Below, in pieces: positions 55,238 through 64,000 of a stretch of DNA of 64,000 bases. Source of the stretch: Cyanobium sp. Tous-M-B4 (lineage in GTDB: Bacteria; Cyanobacteriota; Cyanobacteriia; PCC-6307; Cyanobiaceae); contig NZ_JAGQBA010000001.1 of the NCBI RefSeq assembly GCF_024345395.1, forward strand, positions 248,001 through 312,000, written 5' to 3'. The notes under the pieces are model-generated. The model was not told where the DNA came from. It saw nothing but the letters and a program-made list of their open reading frames with translations, and ran no database searches. Position 1 is the stretch's first letter; the number at the start of each line of letters is the position of its first letter. Made by a program: the position numbers and the translations under genes.

Positions 55238-57898
55238 TCACACCCCCGCCAGCACCTGGGCTTCCTGCTCGCTGCTCAGCACGCGGCCGCTGTCTTCGAA
55301 GCCTTCGATCTGATCGAAGTTGAGGTAGCGGTAGAGCTCGGCGCCGTAGGGATCGATCTTTTCGGCGGCGACTTTTAGGTATTCGTTTCTGGAGGGAATG
55401 CGGCCCAGCTGGGCGCACACCGCCGCTAGTTCGGCGCTGCCCAGGTACACCTGGGCGCCGTTGCCGAGGCGGTTGTTGAAGTTGCGGGTGCTGGTGGAAA
55501 ACACCGTGGTGTCGTTTTCGACTCGGGCTTGATTGCCCATGCACAGGGAGCAGCCCGGCATCTCCATGCGCGAGCCGGCCGCTTCGAAGATGGCGTAGTA
55601 GCCCTCCTCCTTGAGCATCTCCTCGTCCATGCGGGTGGGGGGGCATACCCAGAGCCGCGCGGAATTTTCGCCCTGCCCTTTGAGCACGTTGGCCGCGGCG
55701 CGGTAGTGGCCGATGTTGGTCATGCAGCTGCCAATGAACACCTCATCTATGGCCGCGCCGGCTACTTCGGAGAGGGTTTTGACGTTGTCGGGGTCGTTGG
55801 GGCAGGCCAGGATCGGTTCTGTGATCTGGTTGAGATCGATCTCGATCACGGCGGCGTATTCGGCATCGGCATCGGCCTCCAGCAGCACCGGGTTGGCCAG
55901 CCAGGCCTCCATCGCCTTGATGCGGCGGGCCAGGGTGCGCCCATCGCCGTAGCCCCGGGCAATCATGTTTTTGAGCAGCGCCACGTTGCTGCTTAGGTAT
56001 TCGCTCACCGTTTCAACGCTGAGCTTGATGGTGCTGCCGGCGCAGGAGCGCTCGGCGGTGGCGTCGGTGAGCTCAAAGGCCTGCTCCAGCTTTAGATCGG
56101 GCAGCCCCTCGATCTCCATGATCCGGCCGTTGAACACGTTTTTTTTGCCTTCTTTGGCCACGGTCAGCAGGCCCTGCTGAATCGCCACGTAGGGAATCGC
56201 ATTCACCACATCGCGCAGGGTGACGCCCGGCTGCAGCTTGCCTGTGAACTTCACCAGCACCGATTCGGGCATGTCCAGCGGCATGGCGCCGATGGCGGCG
56301 GCGAAGGCCACCAGGCCGGAGCCGGCCGGGAAGGAGATGCCGAGCGGGAAACGGGTGTGGCTGTCGCCGCCGGTGCCCACGGTGTCGGGCAGGAGCATGC
56401 GGTTGAGCCAGCTGTGGATGATGCCGTCGCCAGGGCGCAGGGCCACGCCGCCGCGGGACGCCATGAAATCCGGCAGCTCGGCGTGGGTCTTGAGATCCAC
56501 CGGCTTGGGATAGGCGGCGGTGTGGCAGAAGCTCTGCATCACCAGATCGGCGGAGAAGCCCAGGCAGGCCAGCTCTTTCATCTCATCGCGGGTCATGGGC
56601 CCGGTGGTGTCCTGGGAGCCCACGGTGGTCATCAGCGGCTCGCAGCTGCTGCCGGGGCGCACGCCCGCCAGGCCGCAGGCCTTGCCCACCATCTTTTGGG
56701 CCAGGGTGAAGCCCTTGCCGGTGTCGGCCGGGGCCACTGGGCGGATGAACAGATCGGAGGGGGCCAGCCCCAGCTGGGCGCGCAACTTATCGGTGAGCGA
56801 GCGGCCGATCAGCAGTGGGATGCGGCCGCCGGCGCGCACCTCATCGGTGATCGTGCTGGGCTTGAGCTCGAAGCGGGCCACGATCTCTCCGGCATTCGCT
56901 TCGCCGCTGGCCCGCTCGATCGTGCCGGCGTAGGGGCGGATCGTGATCACATCGCCGGAGTTGAGCGCCGTTACGTCGCACTCGATCGGCAGGGCGCCGG
57001 AATCTTCGGCGGTGTTGAAGAAGATTGGCGCGATCTTGCCGCCCAGGATCACACCGCCGCCGCGCTTGTTGGGCACGTGGGGGATGTCGCTGCCGGTGTG
57101 CCAAAGCACGGAGTTGATTGCGGATTTGCGCGAGCTGCCTGTGCCCACCACATCGCCTACGTAGGCCACCGGGTGACCTTTGGTTTTGAGCTGGCTGATC
57201 AGCTCCAGGCCGCCGGGCATGCGGGTTTCCAGCATCGCCATGGCGTGCAGGGGGATGTCGGGCCGGGTGGTGGCGTGGGTGGCGGGGGAGAGGTCGTCGG
57301 TGTTGGTTTCACCCTCCACCTTGAACACCGTCACGGTGATCTCGGCGGGCAGCTCGGCTTTGGCGGTGAACCACTCGGCGGCGGCCCAGCTGTCGATCAC
57401 CTGCTGGCCGTAGGGGTTGCCAGCCGCCAGCTCCAGCACCTCGTTGTAGGCGTCGTAGACGAGCAGCGTTCTGCTCAGGCCCTCGGCGGCGGCGCTAGCG
57501 ATGGTCGGATCGGAGTTGCTGAGCAGCTCGATCAAGGCGCTCACGTTGTAGCCGCCGATCATCGTGGCCAGCAGCTTTACGGCCGCCACGGGGCTCAGGA
57601 GGGGGGTAGTAGCCGTGCCCTTGGCCACGGCCGAGAGCCAGCCGGCCTTCACGTAGGCCGCCTCATCCACGCCGGGGGGGATGCGCTCGCTCAGCAGGTG
57701 CAGCAGGAAAGCTTCCTCGCCGGCGGGCGGTGCGCTCAGCAGCTCTGTGAGGGCACTGGCTTGTGCGGCGCTCAGGGGCAGGGCGGGCACCCCCAGGGCT
57801 TCGCGTTCGGCCGCAGCGGCGCGGTAGCTGCTCAGCAGCTCGGCGGGTGGGATAGCGGCGTCGGGCATGGGCCGTGGGGTGATCATCTCTAGTGTCAT
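55238..57898 (-). CDS. acnB: aconitate hydratase B
   Basis: About 886 residues from ATG 57898. AcnB interconverts citrate and isocitrate with a [4Fe-4S] cluster. The HEAT-like first domain and swivelling domain come first ([37 protein letters not shown]). Next come the cluster and active-site regions: [38 protein letters not shown], and [20 protein letters not shown], the cysteines being cluster ligands. SRNFNNRLG-type (here [20 protein letters not shown]) follows. A longer ORF starts at 57958, but [18 protein letters not shown] is the likelier N-terminus. Confidence 0.95.
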   Translation of the reverse strand: MTLEMITPRPMPDAAIPPAELLSSYRAAAAEREALGVPALPLSAAQASALTELLSAPPAGEEAFLLHLLSERIPPGVDEAAYVKAGWLSAVAKGTATTPLLSPVAAVKLLATMIGGYNVSALIELLSNSDPTIASAAAEGLSRTLLVYDAYNEVLELAAGNPYGQQVIDSWAAAEWFTAKAELPAEITVTVFKVEGETNTDDLSPATHATTRPDIPLHAMAMLETRMPGGLELISQLKTKGHPVAYVGDVVGTGSSRKSAINSVLWHTGSDIPHVPNKRGGGVILGGKIAPIFFNTAEDSGALPIECDVTALNSGDVITIRPYAGTIERASGEANAGEIVARFELKPSTITDEVRAGGRIPLLIGRSLTDKLRAQLGLAPSDLFIRPVAPADTGKGFTLAQKMVGKACGLAGVRPGSSCEPLMTTVGSQDTTGPMTRDEMKELACLGFSADLVMQSFCHTAAYPKPVDLKTHAELPDFMASRGGVALRPGDGIIHSWLNRMLLPDTVGTGGDSHTRFPLGISFPAGSGLVAFAAAIGAMPLDMPESVLVKFTGKLQPGVTLRDVVNAIPYVAIQQGLLTVAKEGKKNVFNGRIMEIEGLPDLKLEQAFELTDATAERSCAGSTIKLSVETVSEYLSSNVALLKNMIARGYGDGRTLARRIKAMEAWLANPVLLEADADAEYAAVIEIDLNQITEPILACPNDPDNVKTLSEVAGAAIDEVFIGSCMTNIGHYRAAANVLKGQGENSARLWVCPPTRMDEEMLKEEGYYAIFEAAGSRMEMPGCSLCMGNQARVENDTTVFSTSTRNFNNRLGNGAQVYLGSAELAAVCAQLGRIPSRNEYLKVAAEKIDPYGAELYRYLNFDQIEGFEDSGRVLSSEQEAQVLAGV

Positions 57899-58022
57899 TC
57901 TCGTCACCGATGGGTCCCTGCTTGGTGAGCAATGCTGCAGAACGAGAGCGTCCGCCATGGCGAGCCGGCATCCCGGCCTAAATGCTGATATGGTTTTTAT
58001 GCATAGTTAAATCAAATAAGTT

Positions 58023-58850
58023 GTGATAAGCGAAGCTTTATTGAGGCAGAATCAAGATGATTGCTTTCAGATATCTGCTGATACGGACATCCATCGTGAA
58101 CTAAGCCAGCTCTGTCACGATTTGGCAGAACATCCTCTCCTTATGCAATTGGCCCGGGGTTGTTTTGCTCCGGCAGAAGTTGCCTGGATTTATCGGCGTC
58201 GCAAAACTATTGTTGATAGCTTCCTGCCGATGCTTTCGCTAGCGCAACAGATGGCCGAGGCAGCAGGCCGGGTCGAACTTGTGCGGGCCCTGCAGATCAA
58301 TATTGCTGATGAAATGGGCCTGAATCCGGATACAGGCCAAGAGACTGGTGAGGGAGCGCATGCGGAATGGGGAAAGCGGTTGAGTTCGGCCTTAGACCTC
58401 CTGGATCCTCCGGCTCTCAAGAGTTGCCATCTTTCACGCCTACCAGCGGAATCATGGGATCCCTATCCCATTGATCCACAGGACAGCCTGGCGGTAATAG
58501 TTGGGATGATCATGGCAACAGAGAAGTGCATCCCCATCGAATATCAGGCCTTTTTAAAGGGTTTCAGGATCGCTTTCCCTTCGTTTGCTGACCCGTCCAA
58601 CGAGGATTGCCTAAGGCAGCTCACCGATCACATTGATCATGATGAGCGCCAACATCTGCCGGATCTGATCGATGGTTACCTCGGGCATTCGCCAGGGACT
58701 AGGGGCGAAGTTCTTGCCTTAGATGCATTACAGCGGAGTGAAGCCACCGATCTGGCTAGGGGGATGGAAAGGATTCTGAGCCTTCGCTATAATTTTTACG
58801 ACTCTCTCCAACACTTGTTCGATCAGCTTTCGCCTGTCACCCAGGGCTGA
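58023..58850 (+). CDS. heme-oxygenase-like diiron protein (CADD/UndA/TenA superfamily)
   Basis: 275 residues from a GTG start. All-helical, with the spaced metal-ligand pattern of heme-oxygenase-like diiron oxidases: E110-x-x-H113 in EGAHAEWG, E167 in IMATEKCIP, then H203 and D207 in DHIDHDERQH. The last histidine is at 211, one residue later than the HxxxDxxH spacing I remember for UndA, CADD and SznF; Gln210 sits at the usual place. Relatives cleave C-C or C-N bonds, oxidise amines, make pABA or make alkenes, so the reaction is open. GC is near 50%, below the flanks. Convergent with an unknown gene, the ends overlapping 14 bp. Confidence 0.7.
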   Translation: MISEALLRQNQDDCFQISADTDIHRELSQLCHDLAEHPLLMQLARGCFAPAEVAWIYRRRKTIVDSFLPMLSLAQQMAEAAGRVELVRALQINIADEMGLNPDTGQETGEGAHAEWGKRLSSALDLLDPPALKSCHLSRLPAESWDPYPIDPQDSLAVIVGMIMATEKCIPIEYQAFLKGFRIAFPSFADPSNEDCLRQLTDHIDHDERQHLPDLIDGYLGHSPGTRGEVLALDALQRSEATDLARGMERILSLRYNFYDSLQHLFDQLSPVTQG

Positions 58851-59670
58851 CACTTTCTTGGTGCCGTATCAGCCAACGCTCGGCGATTGCGGTCTGGCTG
58901 GTTTGAACGTCTCCATTCAGGCCTGCTCGATCAAACGGTTTCAGACAGCTTCCCGGCACGGGGACTATGCCCTTGGCCATTTCCACACAGGCCTGGCCGA
59001 CGGCAAGAATTGCGCGATTAGTTGACTTACATGCCCATGTCGATTCGCATGAATGCTCCTCGCTTTCATGGCGAAATAAACGCAAAGTAATGGCTTCTTT
59101 TTCGAGTGAGCAATGGCTAGCTTTGAAGCCTAATTGGGCCATGTAGTGATCTGTCGAAGAGGATCTACCGCCTTGTTTAAGCGTTCGGCTTTCGGGAAAG
59201 ATGAAAACAGGTGTCTGATCTAAAAATGGAGGATTGTTATTGTTGTAGTATGTTGGTAAAAATAGTGAATCTACTAAAAGTCGTGCCATCCTGGCTGTTG
59301 TCGACTCCCTGCCGGAGATACGATCTTGATCGATGGCTTTGCGATCTAGGTCATGAAGGTAAGTGGAGAGCATCACGCCGTAGGCCTTGAAAGTGCTGCC
59401 GTGAATGCCGATGAAATCAAACAAAGGTAATATCTGGGATTGTTCCGGGGAGCTGTCGTCTTCGCAAAGGATAGTGATCAGGTTGAGTTGCAACCTTTCC
59501 GGACGATTGTGGATTTGTTCGACCCGCTGGAGAAAGCAGGTGACCTGCTCCGTGCCTTTAAGAGCGAGATCCTTGATTAGATGATATCTGCTGAGCTGGG
59601 AGGCCTGAATGTCTATGGCTGCCGGGGTAAGTGAGTCATCAATGGGGATGCTTTTGGCTAGAAATCTCAT
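58837..59670 (-). CDS. unrecognised protein convergent with the diiron gene
   Basis: About 277 residues from ATG 59670 (a longer frame begins at 59769). I recognise no family. It is soluble, with no signal or membrane segment. Notable stretches are YHLIKDLALKGTEQVTCFLQ, LFDFIGIHGSTFKAYGVMLS, an Asn run YYNNNNPPF, and VFIFPESRTLKQGG. A cluster of Cys and His lies in the C-terminal third (HESEEHSCESTWACKS). GC dips to about 33% around 59221-59280, in an area otherwise near 45-50%, pointing to transfer. The stop overlaps the diiron gene by 14 bp; the start side faces the DAHP synthase gene. Confidence 0.6.
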   Translation of the reverse strand: MRFLAKSIPIDDSLTPAAIDIQASQLSRYHLIKDLALKGTEQVTCFLQRVEQIHNRPERLQLNLITILCEDDSSPEQSQILPLFDFIGIHGSTFKAYGVMLSTYLHDLDRKAIDQDRISGRESTTARMARLLVDSLFLPTYYNNNNPPFLDQTPVFIFPESRTLKQGGRSSSTDHYMAQLGFKASHCSLEKEAITLRLFRHESEEHSCESTWACKSTNRAILAVGQACVEMAKGIVPVPGSCLKPFDRAGLNGDVQTSQTAIAERWLIRHQESVSPG

Positions 59671-59852
59671 TGAGCTACATCCTGTGTGCGTCACGTTAAT
59701 CGTCCCCCCTTGTTGGGATCGGGCTGGGGTGAGCATTCGCCCTCCGGAGGACAGGATGAGCTTGCCCATGCCCGCATGGACCGATTGTGCAGATGCTCCT
59801 GTACCCAGGCAGCTTCTAGGCTGGTTTGCCTGCCTCAGCGCCTAGCCGGTTC

Positions 59853-60896
59853 ATGTTTCCCACCTCCGATCTCCACATCGTGGAAACCCGGCCGCTGGTG
59901 CCTCCGGCGCTCTTGCACCGCGAACTGCCGATCAGCGATCGTTCAACGGCAACGGTCCAGCAAGCCAGAGAACGTATTAAGGCGATCCTGCATGGCAGTG
60001 ATTCCCGTCTGCTGGTGATCGTGGGGCCCTGCTCGGTGCACGATGTGGCCGCGGCCCACGAATACGCCGCGGCAATCGCCGAGGCCCATGAGCGCTACAA
60101 GGACGCGCTCGAGATCGTGATGCGGGTTTATTTCGAGAAGCCCCGCACCACCGTGGGCTGGAAGGGCCTGATCAATGATCCCCACCTCGATGGCAGCTAC
60201 GACATCAATACGGGACTGCGTGTGGCCCGCGGCCTGCTGCTGCACCTAGCCGAGATGGGCCTGCCGGCGGCTACCGAGCTGCTCGATCCGGTGGTGCCCC
60301 AATACATCGCCGATCTGATCAGTTGGACGGCCATCGGCGCCCGCACCACCGAAAGCCAGACCCACCGGGAGATGGCCTCGGGTTTGTCGATGCCGATCGG
60401 CTTCAAAAATGGCACCGACGGCAGTGCCATCACCGCCATCAATGCCATGGAAGCGGCGGCGAAGACCCACCATTTCCTGGGCATCAACCACGACGGTCAC
60501 GCCGCCATTGTGACCACCACGGGCAATCCCGATGGCCATCTGGTCTTGCGGGGTGGCAAGCGTGGCACCAACTACCACCCGGAGGCGGTGCAGGAAGCCG
60601 CTGCTGAGCTAGCCAAAGCCGGCCTGCCGCCTCGGGTGATGGTGGATTGCAGCCACGGCAACTCCAACAAGGACTATCGCCGCCAGGGAGAGGTGGCAGC
60701 CCAGGTGGCAGCCCAGCTGCGCGCCGGCTCTGGCCACGTGATGGGCGTGATGCTGGAGAGCCATCTGGTGGCTGGTAGCCAGAAGATTCCGTCAGACCTA
60801 AGCCAGCTCACCTACGGCCAGAGCATCACCGATGCCTGCATCGATCTGGCCACCACCTCGGAGGTGCTCGAAACCCTGGCTGAGGCGGTGCGCTAG
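59853..60896 (+). CDS. 3-deoxy-7-phosphoheptulonate (DAHP) synthase, class I (AroG/F/H type)
   Basis: 347 residues from ATG 59853. It condenses PEP and erythrose 4-phosphate, the first shikimate-pathway step. Family motifs: LLVIVGPCSVHD, RVYFEKPRTTVGWKGLINDP, LPAATELLDPV, IGARTTESQTHREMASGLS, PIGFKNGTDG, LVLRGGKRGTNY, VDCSHGNSNKD and ESHLVAG. It matches the E. coli AroG/AroF/AroH type; feedback specificity cannot be read with certainty. AroE of the same pathway is at 45146. Confidence 0.94.
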   Translation: MFPTSDLHIVETRPLVPPALLHRELPISDRSTATVQQARERIKAILHGSDSRLLVIVGPCSVHDVAAAHEYAAAIAEAHERYKDALEIVMRVYFEKPRTTVGWKGLINDPHLDGSYDINTGLRVARGLLLHLAEMGLPAATELLDPVVPQYIADLISWTAIGARTTESQTHREMASGLSMPIGFKNGTDGSAITAINAMEAAAKTHHFLGINHDGHAAIVTTTGNPDGHLVLRGGKRGTNYHPEAVQEAAAELAKAGLPPRVMVDCSHGNSNKDYRRQGEVAAQVAAQLRAGSGHVMGVMLESHLVAGSQKIPSDLSQLTYGQSITDACIDLATTSEVLETLAEAVR

Positions 60897-60909
60897 CTAA
60901 GCCAGTGCT

Positions 60910-61584
60910 CTAGCTGAGCCGTTGCCAGAGCCAGCCGGCTGCCAGCGGCACCGTGAAGTTGTCGAGGCCCCCCACCGCCACCTGCTCCAGCACCACTGCA
61001 GTGGCGCTGATGGCCAGCAGGGCGGGTAGCTCCGGGTGGGGCAGGCCAGCCGCGATCGCCAGCTGATGCACGAGCAGCAGCATGGCCAGGCTGCCAGCGG
61101 CCATGGCGCCGGTGCCAACGACGGATTTGCGCTGGCCCCACACCAGCCAGCAAGGGGAGCTCACCAGGGGGCCCAGCAGTCCGGCGAGGCCATCACCCAC
61201 GGCCATCACCAGCACGCCAGCGGCTACGGCAGCGGGTTGCTGCGGCCAAAACTGCAGCAGCAGCAGGGTTATTGAGGCCCCATAGGCGATGGTGCCGTAG
61301 CTGGCCCTGCCCACATCTTCGATGGCTGGCAGCAGGCGGAAGCGATGGTTCATTGCCGCCAGCAGCGTGATCAGGCCGGCGGCGGGGATGGCGATCAGGC
61401 GATCGATCCCGGTGGCCCAGGCGATCGGCACCACGGCGCCGGTGCCGATGTGCACCAACTTGCGACTCCATTCCCGTTGACCATTCCAGCGACGCCGCAC
61501 CTGCAGCGCCGCTAGCGCCAACAGGGCCAGCCAGCCAGCAACGGCCGCCACTCCCAGCAGCTGCTGCGACCATCCAGCGGCCAT
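60910..61584 (-). CDS. phytol/dolichol kinase-like membrane protein
   Basis: 224 residues with about six hydrophobic segments. Motifs of the CTP-dependent polyprenol/phytol kinase group are present: EWSRKLVHIGTGAVVPIAWA, MAVGDGLAGLLG and GQRKSVVGTGAMAAGSLAML. In cyanobacteria and plants the homolog (VTE5) phosphorylates phytol from chlorophyll breakdown for tocopherol synthesis, which suits a photosynthetic organism. It is convergent with the DAHP synthase gene, 13 bp apart, and starts 4 bp after the sigma factor stop. Confidence 0.82.
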   Translation of the reverse strand: MAAGWSQQLLGVAAVAGWLALLALAALQVRRRWNGQREWSRKLVHIGTGAVVPIAWATGIDRLIAIPAAGLITLLAAMNHRFRLLPAIEDVGRASYGTIAYGASITLLLLQFWPQQPAAVAAGVLVMAVGDGLAGLLGPLVSSPCWLVWGQRKSVVGTGAMAAGSLAMLLLVHQLAIAAGLPHPELPALLAISATAVVLEQVAVGGLDNFTVPLAAGWLWQRLS

Positions 61585-61588
61585 GGGC

Positions 61589-62653
61589 TCAAGCGGCCTG
61601 CTGGTAGTTGCTCATCAGGCGCAGCTTCATGATTGCCTTTGCCTCCAGCTGCCGCACCCGCTCTCGAGACACATTGATCAGCCGGCCAATCTCCGCGAGG
61701 GTGAGAGGTTCGGCCCCTTCTAGGCCGAAGCGCAGCTTGAGGATCTGCTGTTCCCGGTCGTTTAGCTGGGAGAGCCAGGTGCCCAGGTGCTCCTTTTGGA
61801 TGTGCCGGTCCATCGAGTCCAGGTGCTCGTTGCTGGCCGGATCTGCGATCAGTTCACCCAGGGTGCTGCGATCTTCTTCGCCGCGGGCATGGGCATCGAG
61901 GGAAGCGCAGGGAGCGCTTTGGGCCATCAGATCTTCGAGGTCCCGCGGGGCCATGTCCATGGCATGGGAGAGCTCGAGGCGATTGGGCTGACGGCCGAGC
62001 CGATGGGAAAGCTCCCGGCTGATCCGCCGCATCTTCGACAGCTTTTCGCTGATGTGAATCGGCAAACGAATCGTGCGGGCGCTGTTGTCGATCGCCCGGG
62101 TCATCCCTTGACGGATCCACCAATAGGCGTAGGTCGAAAATTTGTAGCCCATTGCTGGGTCGAACTTGTCAACAGCTCTCTCTAGGCCGATCGCCCCTTC
62201 TTGCACCAGATCCAGCAGCTCCAGCCCCTGGTTTTGATATTTCTTGGCGACGCTCACCACCAGGCGCAGGTTGGCGGCCATCATGCGATCGCGGGCCCGC
62301 TGGGCCATGCGCAGCTGGCGCTTGTGCTTGGGGGTGTGCTCCCCTGCAGGCAGCTCCAGCAGGCGTTTGCCGGCCTGCACGTGGTGGGCCAGCTCAATTT
62401 CTTCGGCGGCCGTGAGCAGCGGCACCCGGCCAATGGTGCCTAGATACCAGCCAATTGAATCGGCACTAAGCCGGCCTCCGGCTTTTGGGCCTGTGGCGCG
62501 TGCCTTTGCAGACGCAGATTTGCTAGCAGCAGCATTTGGCGCCATCAAAGATGGCGACTGCTTCGAGGCGTTGCTGTCAACAACGTCTGAAGCGGATTGC
62601 AAAGGCGTCCCCACACCCCAGCCTCCGTATTGGATTTGGCTGGAATGTAGCAC
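61589..62653 (-). CDS. RpoD-type group 2 sigma factor
   Basis: 354 residues from GTG 62653; ATG 62545 (MAPNAAASKS) is an alternative. Region 1.2 has DSIGWYLGTIGRVPLLTAAEEIELAH. Region 2 has NLRLVVSVAKKYQNQGLELLDLVQEG and KFSTYAYWWIRQGMTRAIDN. Region 3 follows, and region 4 ends with the helix-turn-helix TLAEIGRLINVSRERVRQLEAKAI. There is no long region 1.1, fitting the group 2 (non-essential) sigma factors of which cyanobacteria have several. The first 60 residues are Ser/Ala-rich and low in complexity. It lies between ppk and the phytol kinase gene on the same strand. Confidence 0.92.
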   Translation of the reverse strand: MLHSSQIQYGGWGVGTPLQSASDVVDSNASKQSPSLMAPNAAASKSASAKARATGPKAGGRLSADSIGWYLGTIGRVPLLTAAEEIELAHHVQAGKRLLELPAGEHTPKHKRQLRMAQRARDRMMAANLRLVVSVAKKYQNQGLELLDLVQEGAIGLERAVDKFDPAMGYKFSTYAYWWIRQGMTRAIDNSARTIRLPIHISEKLSKMRRISRELSHRLGRQPNRLELSHAMDMAPRDLEDLMAQSAPCASLDAHARGEEDRSTLGELIADPASNEHLDSMDRHIQKEHLGTWLSQLNDREQQILKLRFGLEGAEPLTLAEIGRLINVSRERVRQLEAKAIMKLRLMSNYQQAA

Positions 62654-62710
62654 TGTTGCGTTGGTTGTAACTCCTTGATTTGGAAGAATTCCTGTATGGA
62701 TTGCTGCTGA

Positions 62711-64000
62711 TTAAGCCACCAAACCGCCGCGCCAGCGACGCATCATCTCCCGCTGAACCAGATGTTGTTCGCCTTCGAGCTGTCGTTGACTGAACTTTCC
62801 TTGATTGTCCATGTGCCAGGCACTGGTGTCATTCAGGTAGAGATCGATGACCTGCTCAAGCTGATGGCGCAGTTTTGGATCTTCGATCGGGGCTACCGCT
62901 TCAACTCGTCTGTCCAGGTTGCGTGACATCCAGTCGGCGCTGCCAAAGAAAAGTTCGGGCTCGCCGCCATTGCAAAACCAAAACAGTCGCGAGTGTTCAA
63001 GGAAGCGACCGATCACACTCACAACCTGGATGTTGTCGCTGATGCCCTCCAGTTGGGGCCGCAGGCTGCACATGCCACGCACCACCAGCTCGATCATGAC
63101 GCCGGCCTGAGAGGCCTCGTAGAGCAGGGCGATGATCGCCGGATCCACCAGGGCATTCATTTTTGCTCGGATATGGCCGCCCCTGCCGGCCTGGGCATGT
63201 TCGATTTCGCGGCGGATCAAGCCTTCCATGCGGCTGCGCAGCGTCACTGGAGCCACCAGTAGGCGGCGGAAGCTTTGCTGTTTTGAGAAGCCGGTGAGGT
63301 AGTTGAACAACTCCACTAGGTCGGCGCCGAATTCCGGCCTGGCCGTGAGCAGGCCGATATCGGTGTAGAGGCTGGAGGTTTTGGAGTTGTAGTTGCCCGT
63401 ACCTATATGCACGTAGCTGTTGAGGCGCTCCTTCTCCTTGCGAACTACCAGCAGGATTTTCGTGTGGGTCTTCAGGCCCAGCACGCCGTAGACGACGTGC
63501 ACCCCAGATGCCTCCAACTGCTTAGCCCACTGGATGTTGTTGTCTTCATCGAAGCGGGCTTTTAATTCAACAAGGGCCATCACCTGCTTGCCGTTTTCGG
63601 CGGCCCGGATCAGTGCTGCCACCACCGCTGAATCCTTAGAGGTGCGGTAGAGGGTCATCTTGATGGCCAATACCGAGGGGTCATCGGCGGCCTGGTTGAG
63701 GAATTCCTCTACCGATGTGGAAAACAGGTCGTAGGGGTGATGCAGCAGCACATCTCCCCGGCGGATCACCGAGAAGATGCTTTCAAACTCCTCCGCCTTG
63801 ATAGAGCCGTCTTCCAGCTGGCTCTTCTGGGTGCGGGCCAGGGCTGGTGTGGTGCGGCCCTTGTGGGCCTTCTCCTTGAGCTGGGGCAAGGGAATGGCCA
63901 GCAGGCTCATCAGATCGTCGAGACCCAGGGGTCCGTTGATCCGGTAAACGTCTTCCGCCTCGACGGCGGTGCCTTCCATCAGCAGCTGCACCACCGCTTC
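62711..64000 (-). CDS. ppk: polyphosphate kinase 1 (N-terminal part beyond the right edge)
   Basis: The C-terminal 430 residues or so of PPK1, which makes polyphosphate from ATP. Visible: HHPYDLFSTSVEEFLNQAAD, AIKMTLYRTSKDSAVVAALI, LVELKARFDEDNNIQWAKQLE, and GLKTHTKILLVVRKE with the catalytic histidine. HIGTGNYNSKTSSLYTD then GLIRREIEHAQAGRGG and FGSADWMSRNLDRRVE follow. The reading frame continues open to the window edge; the family is about 700 residues, so around 280 are outside. It precedes the sigma factor gene by 57 bp on the same strand. Confidence 0.94.
   Translation of the reverse strand, partial: EAVVQLLMEGTAVEAEDVYRINGPLGLDDLMSLLAIPLPQLKEKAHKGRTTPALARTQKSQLEDGSIKAEEFESIFSVIRRGDVLLHHPYDLFSTSVEEFLNQAADDPSVLAIKMTLYRTSKDSAVVAALIRAAENGKQVMALVELKARFDEDNNIQWAKQLEASGVHVVYGVLGLKTHTKILLVVRKEKERLNSYVHIGTGNYNSKTSSLYTDIGLLTARPEFGADLVELFNYLTGFSKQQSFRRLLVAPVTLRSRMEGLIRREIEHAQAGRGGHIRAKMNALVDPAIIALLYEASQAGVMIELVVRGMCSLRPQLEGISDNIQVVSVIGRFLEHSRLFWFCNGGEPELFFGSADWMSRNLDRRVEAVAPIEDPKLRHQLEQVIDLYLNDTSAWHMDNQGKFSQRQLEGEQHLVQREMMRRWRGGLVA

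Noticed and set aside
56357-57892. Long plus-strand open frame opposite acnB (over 500 codons)
   Set aside because: It is rich in His, Gly, Ala and Gln, as expected of the antisense of a GC-rich gene, and shows no domain. AcnB on the other strand is certain.

Overview
The window looks like about 64 kb of a high-GC picocyanobacterium of the Synechococcus/Cyanobium type. The grounds are a CyanoQ (PsbQ) lipoprotein of photosystem II, a Tic20-family protein, a phytol-kinase-like protein, DUF502/DUF3134/HpsJ-type cyanobacterial families, and gene order. The run rsgA-tusA-dnaJ-grpE ... dusA-rbp-argH-PP2C-ftsY-nusB-DUF502-queG-TPR-gyrA/parC-purF-purL-PRC barrel-dnaN, followed by thrC-DUF1400-ABC1-recN-uvrA, is what I remember from the numbering origin of marine Prochlorococcus and Synechococcus chromosomes. 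That comparison is from memory, not a search.

Left part (1-26784). RsgA (cut by the left edge), a TusA-like sulfur carrier, DnaJ and GrpE form one overlapping minus-strand unit. A three-gene type IV pilus motor block (pilB-pilT-pilC) follows on the plus strand. Next come a BaiN-like flavoprotein and dusA, whose starts lie 6 bp apart, a glycine-rich RRM protein, and a long minus-strand run of argH, a GAF-PP2C phosphatase, ftsY, nusB and two membrane proteins. QueG, a TPR protein and a type IIA topoisomerase A subunit face purF, purL, a PRC-barrel protein and dnaN.

The only long gene-free stretch (26785-27209), between thrC and dnaN, has an A+T-rich patch and several TTTTCCCCA-like words. It is a good candidate for the replication origin.

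Right part (27210-64000). After thrC come a secreted DUF1400-like protein, an ABC1/UbiB kinase, recN (with a LexA-like box), a channel-like membrane protein and uvrA. An A+T-rich islet carries a ferredoxin-nucleotidyl cyclase fusion and a small probable lipoprotein. Then follow an LCP ligase, purT, mraY, argG, rpsF, tic20, aroE, dnaK (with a strong terminator), pstS (with a Pho-box-like site), thiO, psbQ, purU and a radical SAM protein. A second accessory patch holds a lipoprotein and a repetitive beta-rich protein. After acnB comes a third: a heme-oxygenase-like diiron protein convergent with an unrecognised gene. DAHP synthase, phytol kinase, a group 2 sigma factor and polyphosphate kinase (cut by the right edge) close the window.

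Functional links: PurF, PurL, PurT and PurU belong to purine and one-carbon metabolism, PurU releasing the formate that PurT uses. ArgG and ArgH are the last two steps of arginine synthesis. DnaK, DnaJ and GrpE are all present, in two places. AroE and DAHP synthase serve the shikimate pathway. PstS and Ppk serve phosphate uptake and storage. I saw no tRNA, rRNA, CRISPR array, transposase or integrase. The least explained loci are the diiron/unknown pair (58023-59769), the ferredoxin-cyclase (36507-37424) and the beta-rich protein (54091-55224).
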